Of a stretch of 64,000 nt of DNA, positions 55,432-64,000 are shown one piece after another. The stretch covers positions 2,232,001 through 2,296,000 of the forward strand of contig JANTUC010000004.1 in the NCBI GenBank assembly GCA_026873275.1. The letters are read 5' to 3'. Positions within the stretch are counted from its first letter, which is position 1, and every line of letters begins with the position of its first letter. This DNA is from Pseudopithomyces maydicus (taxonomy: Eukaryota > Ascomycota > Dothideomycetes > Pleosporales > Didymosphaeriaceae). A program made the translations under genes and the position numbers. The notes below the pieces were generated by a model that did not search any database, was not told where the DNA came from, and saw only the letters and a list, made by a program, of their open reading frames with translations.

Positions 55432-58400
55432 TCACAGAACGATTCTACTCCACAGCCCTATCCTTGCTCTTACTCGCCGTCCTCGTCCGCTGCGTCGCGA
55501 GCGAAGCAGCACTCCCCTCGCCCGCAACTTCATCGACTTGATTGACGGCGCTGGCGACGGCCTCGGCGACATCCGTGGGCTGCCCCGTAAATCCGAGTTA
55601 CTCAACTGCTCGAACTTACCCGCCAGATCCCTGACTCTCGAAGGCGTGCTCGAGCCCGGAGGTGACGCCCCACGCGCGTTCACACTCTCCGCGATATTCT
55701 CTTTGGAATTGTTCTCCTTGGGTGACGACAGCAGACTGGTGTCGTCGACGTCCGCGTTGACGACTCGTAGCTTGGATCTCGGCACCGTGAACATGACCTG
55801 CACGACGCGGCGCTCCACCGCGGCCTCGACATCCCACTCTAGCTCATCGGCAGGGGTGCGGGGGCGATCCATCTCGTTGTTGGCGGGGAAGCCCGGGACG
55901 CCCAGTTGGCCGGGTGTGATGGGCGTCGTGGGTGTAGGCAAGCGGTCGTCTTCGGTCAGGTTGATGAGTAGGTTGCCGCGTTCGCGCCACTCGCGGCGGA
56001 GGCGTTCCTTCTCTGCGAGAACGAGGTCCTCGGGGGTACCCCAGTCGTCGCCTGAACGTCGTTTCCACTTTGCGCGTGGGTCGTTGGGATCCATTTCCTC
56101 TTCGAGCCAGTCTTGCTTGCCTCGCTTGCTTCGCCAGAAGCTGGCATCTGAGGCGGATCGGCGGGGTGGTACAGAGGCAAGCATTGATTTTCTGTTTTCC
56201 GAGGTGGAGTACTCGTTGACATGTTCGGGCTCCGGGTCGTCTTTGTAGGCTTCGAAGTCCATCGTTGCAGCTGTGAGTGATCGAGTTCGATCTGCTGATG
56301 ATGTCGTGCGTGCTAGTGCTCTTCTTACGCTTCCTAGGAAGCTCATACGTCTTCGGCGCGTGAGGCCCTCTGTCGTTGAGGTTGCTGCGGTGGTATTGCC
56401 TTGTCGACTTTCGCTGCTTTCTGTCTGATTTGACTGACTGTTAGAGCCATTGGAAGTGGATGAGGTGTTGGGTCTGGTTCGTTCTGGATTGCCACCAAGC
56501 AAAACCTCGCCTTCCGCTTGTAAGACCATAAATGACGACCGAGCTGTCGTGAATAAATCCGCTTCTCGTCCAGTACTGCGTATGCTAGTGAATGAGCGTG
56601 TGCGAGGGTCTGCTGATGGAGCTTGCCACATATTGCTGCCACGGTTCCCGCCATCTGTTGTCGGGCTGGCATCCGGAGTCTTGAACGGATTGGCGTTTGC
56701 GGCATGGTGAAGAATAGCTGCAGAGCGCAAAGAGGCACTTCGACCCAGGCTTCCACTGCCCGAGTGGGAAGAGAGGTTCGAGTATGCGCTGTGCTCGCTG
56801 AGATTAGAACCGGTGCGTTCCGATGATCTGGTCGGTGATGTGCGGCCGTTGTTGCTGGGGCTCAAGTGTTTTGAATTATGGGCACCTGCAATAGCTTGCC
56901 AGCTGTGGACATTGTTGTGATCGCCATCAGCCTCATCCCGGACAGGAGAGTCAGCAGTGGAATGAAGAGCACTTTCTCCACGTATGTGATGTTGATCAAC
57001 GAAAGGATCCAGTACAGGTGCGTTATCAAAAATTGAATGACCCCTGTTTGCGGTACGCTCACTCATCTCCGGTTCCGATGTCAAAGGCGTTTTGTCGTTC
57101 GCATGGTCTTGCTCCTGCTCTTCTTCTTCATCAATAGGATGTATATGCCCAGAGCCTATCCCTCTTCTGTCATCATAACGAGCCATTGTATGACTGGGTC
57201 GGCCACCTAGGTTTCGGCGCAAACCGCGTGTGGGACTGGGAACTTCTACGAGCAACCCTGTTCGCTCGGCATCACGCGCCTTAGTTCGTTTCCATCCCGA
57301 AGCACTCTGCGCACCAATCGAGGGGTGGAAATATGAGCCTTGCGAGCTTTGCGCATATCCCATGTGGGTGTCTCGGCCATCGAATCCAGGGGACAGAGTA
57401 TATCGATGCGCGCCTAGAGCTAGCTCATGGAGTTGACTTTCACGGAACTCGCGTTGTCGCCTGAGTTTTCGCGTGTAAAAGATGTAGAAAACCATGAGGC
57501 CGAAAACAGCAGCCATGCCGATTCCCAACCCTACTCCTAGTCCTGCTTTCTGTCCGGTGGTGGCAAGAGGACCACTCTTAGCTGGTTGCTCGGTTCGGAT
57601 TTCAGGCGGTGGAGAATAGTCAGTTGTCCATGTGTAGGAGGAGACATTGAGAAACATAGGTTTCTGGCTCGTGCCATCTCGGCGTTTTCGTGAATTGGAT
57701 GCAGACATGGAGTATCCGCCCATGACCATCATAACGCCACCAGGTAGCATCGCTGCGCCGTGGCCATAGATTCCCGTGTTTTGAGGCAGTCCTGAGCCTG
57801 ATGTCGATGGGACAGTCCATTCCCAATCGCCCTCTCCACCGTAACCATCGCCTATGTTCATTACAGCCAACTGAGGATCTGCAGGAGTATTCACATCTCC
57901 GATCCAACCACCAAAAACGATGAGGCGTTGGCCGTCAGGTGTGAGAACAGCACTATGTCCAGAACGAGACTCGATCGGTGAACTACCGGCCTGGTCGGGT
58001 TGGTTGACAGGCACAAACGTCCATCCCTGCTGGGGTAGTGAGAATAGTGCGACTTGTGAAGTATTGATGAAGGCGGCACTAGTGTGACCTCCCACCAAGA
58101 CGAAGTTTTGTTGCTGCGTTTGAGTACCATCACTGCGGTTGGAGAAACTTGGTGATAAGCCGGTCAAGGTGAAACCAGCTTCTGCAATCGGTGGTCCTCG
58201 GCTGGCTGACGAGCCTAGTTGATACTCCGTCGATGTTTCGGTCGCCCCCAAAGGTTGCAAAGTAACCATGTAGTTGGAATAATTGGCATTCGCTTGCCAA
58301 TCATTATCATCACCACCCTTGGTCGGACACATTCCCCCAAAGAAATATGCTTCGCTTTCCGTAGAGTCACCGTCGATGACTGCTGAGAACGACATGCCAG

Positions 58401-58899
58401 CGCTGAGATAGTTTGGCCCTATATCGGCTGCATGCTTTCCGTCCTGTGCAAAGGTGACATTTTCCTGTCTCCAGCTCCCATTCACGCTATCCTCTAGCGC
58501 CTCCGGCACAAAACTCCAGACTTGGCCTCCTTTTGCTCCTGACGAGCATTCGCCGGTGTATACAGTGATGTTCCCTCCATTGTGCAATACGGCGTCGAAT
58601 TGTTGCACTTTGTCCGAATGGAGGAACGGCAAGGTGGGATACAGGGTGGTGATTGGCAGGGAGGATGAATCAATATGGGAGCTCAGGTCGATAAGGCCGA
58701 GTTCGAATTGTGAGGATGAGGTAGATGAGGGTTGGAAAACGTAGACATGGGAGCCATTTTGAAACAGCCTCGTCGGATTGTAGGGCATTTGAGCATGGAT
58801 GCCTGCAAAGAAGAGGGTGACCCATAGTAAGTGAGTTCGCAATGCCGCTCTCGCAGAAAGCAGGGAACATGCGGCCGGCAGCACGGTCGGTCGTGCCAT
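55432..58899 (-). CDS. Kelch-repeat type I membrane protein
   Basis: One long exon, 1155 residues as read. An N-terminal hydrophobic segment (THLLWVTLFFAGIHAQ) is a signal peptide after a basic start. Residues 40-430 form a kelch-type beta-propeller, for example HSAVLTPDGQRLIVFGGWIG and HGAAMLPGGVMMVMGGYSMS, with many N-glycosylation sequons. One TM helix lies near 451-475 (GVGLGIGMAAVFGLMVFYIF), followed by a basic stop-transfer TRKLRRQ. The ~680-residue cytosolic tail is disordered, Ser/Arg/Glu-rich, with SP/TP sites. Fungal kelch proteins with this layout are thought to act at the cell surface. The final 25 residues are Arg-rich in this frame. An alternative frame after the four-C run 55514-55517 gives a Ser/Lys-rich tail ending KSKDRAVE, which looks more natural. 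The last residues are uncertain. Confidence 0.88.
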   Translation of the reverse strand: MARPTVLPAACSLLSARAALRTHLLWVTLFFAGIHAQMPYNPTRLFQNGSHVYVFQPSSTSSSQFELGLIDLSSHIDSSSLPITTLYPTLPFLHSDKVQQFDAVLHNGGNITVYTGECSSGAKGGQVWSFVPEALEDSVNGSWRQENVTFAQDGKHAADIGPNYLSAGMSFSAVIDGDSTESEAYFFGGMCPTKGGDDNDWQANANYSNYMVTLQPLGATETSTEYQLGSSASRGPPIAEAGFTLTGLSPSFSNRSDGTQTQQQNFVLVGGHTSAAFINTSQVALFSLPQQGWTFVPVNQPDQAGSSPIESRSGHSAVLTPDGQRLIVFGGWIGDVNTPADPQLAVMNIGDGYGGEGDWEWTVPSTSGSGLPQNTGIYGHGAAMLPGGVMMVMGGYSMSASNSRKRRDGTSQKPMFLNVSSYTWTTDYSPPPEIRTEQPAKSGPLATTGQKAGLGVGLGIGMAAVFGLMVFYIFYTRKLRRQREFRESQLHELALGAHRYTLSPGFDGRDTHMGYAQSSQGSYFHPSIGAQSASGWKRTKARDAERTGLLVEVPSPTRGLRRNLGGRPSHTMARYDDRRGIGSGHIHPIDEEEEQEQDHANDKTPLTSEPEMSERTANRGHSIFDNAPVLDPFVDQHHIRGESALHSTADSPVRDEADGDHNNVHSWQAIAGAHNSKHLSPSNNGRTSPTRSSERTGSNLSEHSAYSNLSSHSGSGSLGRSASLRSAAILHHAANANPFKTPDASPTTDGGNRGSNMWQAPSADPRTRSFTSIRSTGREADLFTTARSSFMVLQAEGEVLLGGNPERTRPNTSSTSNGSNSQSNQTESSESRQGNTTAATSTTEGLTRRRRMSFLGSVRRALARTTSSADRTRSLTAATMDFEAYKDDPEPEHVNEYSTSENRKSMLASVPPRRSASDASFWRSKRGKQDWLEEEMDPNDPRAKWKRRSGDDWGTPEDLVLAEKERLRREWRERGNLLINLTEDDRLPTPTTPITPGQLGVPGFPANNEMDRPRTPADELEWDVEAAVERRVVQVMFTVPRSKLRVVNADVDDTSLLSSPKENNSKENIAESVNARGASPPGSSTPSRVRDLAGKFEQLSNSDLRGSPRMSPRPSPAPSIKSMKLRARGVLLRSRRSGRGRRVRARIGLWSRIVL

Positions 58900-59776
58900 G
58901 GTGGGCGAGTAGTCGTTCGCGATCGTACGGGGACCTTCAGCCCTTGGATATCACTGCCTCCTCCATCGAACGCACGCGCTCTTGAAAGTCGTAGTATGGT
59001 GTAGCACAGGGCTAGACGTAGACACGAGAGAGAATGATGTCGAGAGACGAGGGGTCTTCCGATCTACAGTTCATGCACGGTTGCGAAGGGAGGCGGGTCG
59101 TCGGGTCTGTAAACAGGTCCAGCCACCCATTACGCGCACCACTACAGCGCCGAGGAAGCCTGCTGACCCGCAATAGAAAAAGTTACAGGCCAATCGTGTT
59201 GACACGGAACATGGTCCAGGAATGCTACGGACGCAGGCTAACCCTAATCTCATCGAATCGTAAGCATGTCACACGGGTAAACACGAGTTGCTTGGGGCAA
59301 CCGTTCGCTTGGCTTTGCGCCCCGCTGCCGCAGTGCAGATAAAGACTTGTGTCCGAGCCCAGCCATGACCGTGCATCGAAAGATTGGTGCGCTTGACGGG
59401 GTCCCGACGATTTGACGCGGTAAAATCATTTCCGCATTGGAGGCAAGAAAAAGGAAGGGAGGTGGGCTGGTCGCACCAGACGCGTGGGTCGTGCGAAGTG
59501 GATCCTTTATCGTCCACAAACCTCATATTGTAGAGGTTCTCGAGAACGACGCACAAGTACAGTAAAAGTGCAGGCAGGGACAAGCACTAATGTACATCGA
59601 ATTGTGGTTCAGGAGAGCGGAGACGCGAAATGCATTACTGACATACATAGAGCGGAGCCGGGATTTGAATGTTTCATATCTGCAATGCGGGACATGCTGC
59701 CCTACTGAGAAATTGCCGTGGCTGGTAATCTAGATCACCCGCCCCGCCATCCATGGTTGAGGATACGAGACCCTCT
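58900..59776. other. Intergenic between kelch gene promoter and SDR 3' end
   Basis: 877 bp, upstream of the kelch gene and downstream of the third SDR. No feature supported. Confidence 0.4.
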
Positions 59777-60791
59777 CTAAAAGCTAAATCGCATGCCTCC
59801 GTTCGCGCAAATGACGCTGCCTGTCGTCCACGCTGCCTCCGGAAGGCAAAGCATGCCGACAACGCCTGCTACCTCTTCGCTATAAGCGGGCCTGCCGCCC
59901 ACCGACTCGTAATAATTGGTCTTGTCGCCTTCAAACTCTTTTCTTGGAGTAGCCAAAGGCGTGCTTTGCAAAAAAGGTCGGTTGAAGTTGATGAAAGAAT
60001 CGTCGTTGGTTCCATACATGTCCGTCGCAACTGGCCCCGGGTTGACAGAATTGACAGTCGCACGCTCAGCAAGCTCACGGGACCATGTGCGCGTCATGGC
60101 CTCAAGAGCAGCTTTTGTACCACCATAGACGCTCTGGCTGACGTATCCCAGTGAAGAGCTGACGGAAGAGAGATTGACAATGCGACCAGATCGATCGTTA
60201 GGCAGGTAGGGCAAGGCTGCCTGTAGCAGGAGAAGCGGACCTCGAACGTTGATATTGTATTGCCTTGCAAAATCCTCGCAATTCACGGTCTCAATTCGGT
60301 TGTTTCCAGCAACGCCGGCGTTGTTGATGATGACATCAATCTGGAATTTTCCGGTCTTTTGGTGCGAGAAGTTGTTCTTTGCAACCTCTACGATGTGCTT
60401 TGGGCCGTTCTCGTCACCCATGTTTGCCTGCACGGCAACGGCCTTGACTCCATGCTGTGATTGCAGCTCTTCGACTAGTTCTTGGGTAATGCTCTCAGAC
60501 GAATCGGAAGTGTAGTTGAGGACCAGACTGCAACCCTTGGCAGCCAAATTGCGCGCGATAGCGGCACCAATACCTGTCCAGACAGTGAGCCAACATTTTC
60601 AAAATCACCTGTTACATTGCCTCTTCTGCAGTGCGGCTTTATCGGAAGGTTTTGATGTGACGTTGCAACTTTCCTGGGTACGCACCTCTGCTCGCTCCGG
60701 TAACTATACCAATACGGCCTTCCAGAGCACGCGAACTTGAAGCACCGCTCAAATTGGTGGAAAGAGTCCGTGTATGCTCGGGTCTGGACAT
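59777..60791 (-). CDS. Short-chain dehydrogenase/reductase
   Basis: Two exons, 60686-60791 and 59777-60573, with a 112-bp intron, give 300 residues. An N-terminal extension of about 22 residues (MSRPEHTRTLSTNLSGASSS) precedes GRIGIVTGASRGIGAAIAR, the TGxxxGIG cofactor loop. IINNAGVAGNN is the NNAG motif, NLSSVSSSLGYVSQ has the catalytic Ser, and YGGTKAA the YxxxK pair. NPGPVATDMYG follows in normal position. Ends TGSVICANGGMRFSF. Substrate unknown; a fungal-type 3-oxoacyl-(ACP)-reductase-like member. The intron interrupts the cofactor loop codon for Gly, a placement seen in many fungal SDR genes. Confidence 0.93.
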
Positions 60792-62323
60792 GATGGAGCT
60801 CAGCTGAGAGTCAGATAGCAGTCAGAAAATCCAAGTGAAGATTGTGGGAGCTCTGGGGTTTTCCGGAGTCCTCGTGCTGCCATGGCGGGGTAGCGTCAAA
60901 GTGTCAAGTGTCATGGAGGGGCAGTGGGACCGGGTCTAGATTCTCCGGATAGTTTCTCCGCTGCCAGCCATCTGCTGAAATTAACAGAGACACATAATGT
61001 ACACGAGGTCTCAACATGGTGTTTTGGTGGGCACAGAGATGAAGAATAAAGAGAGCGGCAGAGACGGCCCAGATGATGCTGGATTGGTGATGTTATGTGG
61101 CCCCAAGCGGTCCAGTGGTTTCGTACGGAGACATATTTATCGCCCGAGCCGTACAGTACGGACACATATGGTTGAGGACTTCCCTGCGAGTAGCGCGGAA
61201 GTGCGTTGTGGGCCACGTCGGTCGAAGCTGGATGGAGTCATAGTACATGAACTCTCGGAGGTGTGCCGGGGTGGCCAGCCATGGAGAATGTCAGAGACGA
61301 ATTTATCGTATCGTCGGACGGGTCAACAGTGGTGGGCACCTGAGCAGCAAACAGCTGAGATGGGCTCGCTCGCAACGGCTCGGTCTTTTGCAATCGTATT
61401 TTTCTCCCAGAGCCATTGGGTTTTGGGACCGACCCCTACAAGAGCAACGAGCAATAGTCCGTGAGCCCGCCAAGGTTGGAAATAGAATGGCGGACGGCCC
61501 TGCAGCGGCGGCCCTGAGTGGTCCGCGGGCAGACGTCTCCACCAAACTATATGGTGCACGGAGTCCGAATGCGTCGTCCAATCCTTCCTCGGTCGTTACG
61601 CAGGATGGACGTTGGACCAGCACGTCTGATGGCCAGCTTGGGCGTTTGACAGTGCTCCCCAACGCCACACGAGATGATGGCGCCTCCCCGCCGTTGTTGG
61701 TGCATCGTGCAATGGCTGCGAGGGCGAGCGAGGGCTGCTCGAGACGCGCTTCGCTACTACGGTCCGGACTATGTCGATCGTGTTGCGTGCTGCGCATACC
61801 ATCGCATGTGGAGGGGCGTGACGCCGAAGTCGGCAGCCAATCACCCGTCGCAAAGCGCCTCGCTATCGGAGGTCCGACGCAGAGACGGCCGCGCTGCAAA
61901 ACTATACTCCTGTCCCTCGCGGGCAGGTCCCCTCGAGGGAGGTGGCTGACAGCGAGGGGGTGAGGGGCTTGCCACATCGACGGCCGAGGCGACGCTCGCT
62001 GCATCATCATGGCTCGAGGCATGCAGAGCCGATACGCAGGTGTTGGCAGCCACAGGCTTTCGGCTTCCGGCGACTTTACTAGAGGTCCATGCGCACGGAC
62101 CCCCGAGTGGTGGTCCCACCCAGGCCCAATGGCGGGGTACCAGCATTGCTAGTGAAAAAGATTCAAAAGCACGACACCGCCCAGCTTATGTTCCTGTGCT
62201 TATCCTCTGGGTCTTTTCTCTTCCCTCCCTCACACCCATCCACTTCTTTTCCTGGGTATCTCTCTGCCCAATTGCTCTCTCCGACCCCTCCCTTTCCCCT
62301 TCTTCACAGACCCAGCCATCACC
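60792..62323. other. Divergent intergenic (SDR / methionine synthase)
   Basis: 1.5 kb. Two opposite-strand open frames of about 239 codons overlap at 61247-62022; their mutual overlap and lack of motifs argue for chance. The last 170 bases are C/T-rich leader for methionine synthase. Confidence 0.45.
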
Positions 62324-64000
62324 ATGGTGCAGTCATCAGTACTCGGTTTCCCCCGCATGGGTGCGAACCGTGACCTGAAGAAGGCCAACGAAGCATACTG
62401 GGCTGACAAGCTCTCCCGAGATGAGCTCGTCAAGGAGGCCAAGCGCCTGCGTCTTGCTCACTGGCAGATCCAGAAGGACGCCGGTGTCGACGTCATCCCC
62501 AGCAACGACTTTGCCTTCTACGACCACCTCCTCGACCACATCCAGCTCTTCAACGTGCGTTTCCACCCCCTCTCTAGCCTGCCGTTTTGCTGACACCCGT
62601 TCCAGGCCATCCCGGAGCGCTACTCCAAGAACAAGCTCGACCCTCTCGATGAGTACTTCGCCATGGGCCGTGGCCACCAGAAGGATGGCGTCGACGTCCC
62701 CGCCCTCGAGATGGTCAAGTGGTTCGACTCCAACTACCACTACGTCAAGCCCACTCTCCAGGACAACCAGACCTTCACCCTCTCCTCCGACCCCAAGCCC
62801 GTCCGCGAGTTCCTCGAGGCTAAGGAGGCTGGCATTGCCACCCGCCCTGTCCTCGTTGGCCCCGTCTCATTCCTACACCTCGGTAAGGCCGACCGTGGCC
62901 AGTCCGTTGACCCCATCTCGCTCCTCGACAAGCTTGTGCCCGTATACGTCGAGCTCCTGAAGAAGCTCAAGGAGGCTGGTGCCGAGACTGTCCAGATTGA
63001 CGAGCCTATCCTCGTCCAGGACCTCCCCCAGAAGGTCAAGGATGCCTTCAAGCCTGCCTACGAGGCACTCACCGCTAGCGGTCTGCCCAAGATCGTCCTC
63101 GCCACCTACTTCGGTGACGTTGTCCACAACTTCGATGTCTTCCCCGCCCTCCAGAGCGTCTACGGTATCCACGTCGACCTCGTCCGCAACCCCGAGCAGC
63201 TCGACGCTGTCATCAGCAAGCTCGGCTCCAGCCAGATCCTCTCTGCTGGTGTCGTCGATGGCCGCAACATCTGGAAGACCAACTTCAAGCGTGCCATCGA
63301 GACCGTTGAAACCGCCATCCAGAAGCTCGGCAAGGACCGTGTCATTGTTGCCACTTCCAGCTCTCTCCTCCACACTCCCCACTCCCTCGAGGCCGAGAAG
63401 AAGCTCGACGCTGAGGTTGCCGACTGGTTCTCCTTCGCCGTCCAGAAGGTTTCCGAGGTAAACAAAACATGTCACCGTGTGAAAGGACAACGCTAACAAT
63501 GTATACAGGTCACCATCATTGCCAAGGCCGTCACTGAGGGCCCTGCTGCCGTGCGTGAGGCTCTTGAGGCCAACGCCAAGTCCATGGAGTCCCGCGCCAC
63601 CTCCAAGCGCACCAACAACAAGGCTGTCAAGGACCGCCAGGCTGCTGTCAAGCCCCAGGACCACGAGCGCCAGTCTCCCTTCCCTCAGCGTCTCGCTGCC
63701 CAGAAGACTCACCTCAAGCTCCCCATCTTCCCCACCACCACAATTGGATCCTTCCCCCAGACCAAGGAGATCCGTATCCAGCGTAACAAGTTCACCAAGG
63801 GTGAGATCACCGCTGAGGAGTATGAGCGCTTCATTGAGAAGGAGATTGAGGATGTTGTCCGCATCCAGGAGGAGCTTGACCTTGACGTCCTCGTCCACGG
63901 TGAGCCCGAGCGTAACGACATGGTGCAGTACTTCGGTGAGCGCCTTGACGGCTATGCTTTCACAACCAACGGTTGGGTCCAGTCTTACGGATCCCGTTGC
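62324..64000 (+). CDS. MET6: Cobalamin-independent methionine synthase, 5' part
   Basis: Starts MVQSSVLGFPRMGANRDLKK, the family N-terminus. Exons seen are 62324-62554, 62606-63457 and 63509 to the window edge; both introns are 51 bp. The N-terminal domain contains AGVDVIPSNDFAFYDHLLDH, VGPVSFLHLGKAD and ETVQIDEPILVQDLP. The C-terminal catalytic domain begins LPIFPTTTIGSFPQTKEIR and includes VLVHGEPERNDMVQYFGE. The gene is cut by the window end; the zinc-binding His/Cys residues lie beyond it. The enzyme transfers a methyl group from 5-methyl-tetrahydropteroyltriglutamate to homocysteine, the last step of methionine synthesis. Codon use is strongly biased to C-ending codons, as expected for a very highly expressed gene. 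Confidence 0.97.

Noticed and set aside
61247..62022. Two opposing frames of about 239 codons
   Set aside because: They mask each other on opposite strands and have no domain, signal peptide or plausible start context.
62873..63898. Minus-strand frame of 341 codons
   Set aside because: It is the antisense shadow of the methionine synthase exons, an effect of strong C-ending codon bias.
1..64000. CRISPR arrays, bacterial operons, insertion sequences or prophage
   Set aside because: The DNA is plainly fungal nuclear sequence with spliceosomal introns; no such structures are present.

Overview
This window reads as a filamentous ascomycete nuclear genome, most likely a dothideomycete (Pleosporales-like; the class is an inference from gene content and gene style). 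Genes carry one to nine short introns of about 43-65 bp with GTRNGT donors, CTAAC/CTGAC-type branch sites and YAG acceptors. Products are typical of fungi: a Mediator subunit, KGD4/YMR31, a SAT4-type membrane protein, a Zn2Cys6 regulator, an UstYa-family enzyme, a BTB-like protein and secreted proteins. All coordinates below are whole gene spans; exon limits are in the evidence.

Layout. 1-7 kb: an F-box protein, a DUF1761-like membrane protein (-), a membrane-anchored Dabb-domain protein, tRNA-Asn(GTT) and a SAT4/rhodopsin-domain protein (-). 7-15 kb: a Tcp11/IQ protein, a 3.3 kb stretch without a recognisable gene, and a secreted double-psi beta-barrel (expansin-like) protein. 16.6-19 kb: an UstYa-family (DUF3328) gene divergent from a secreted precursor made of 25-residue repeats cut by KR sites. 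This has the architecture of a fungal dikaritin-type RiPP locus and is the main discovery candidate. 20-25 kb: KGD4/YMR31 (-), MED18 (+) and polynucleotide kinase 3'-phosphatase (+). 25-34 kb: gene-sparse, with one Ser/Pro-rich unknown protein. 33.7-42.8 kb, all minus: a NirA-like Zn2Cys6 factor, chorismate synthase, a CRAL-TRIO/RhoGAP protein and a small basic protein. 43.9-50.2 kb: an SDR, a BTB-like protein, and succinate-semialdehyde dehydrogenase divergent from a second SDR. 50.3-52.9 kb: two divergent secreted proteins. 53-64 kb: an NCBP3-like RNA-cap protein, a large kelch/transmembrane protein, a third SDR and the 5' part of cobalamin-independent methionine synthase, which runs off the window.

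A cross-cutting observation: five genes (RiPP precursor, MED18, NirA-like factor, RhoGAP, small basic protein) each have one reading-frame break, and every break sits on a G/C homopolymer of five or six bases. A single undercalled base explains each. The exon lengths then sum exactly to whole codons. This points to homopolymer error in the assembly rather than to five independent pseudogenes. A sixth, weaker case is at the end of the kelch gene.
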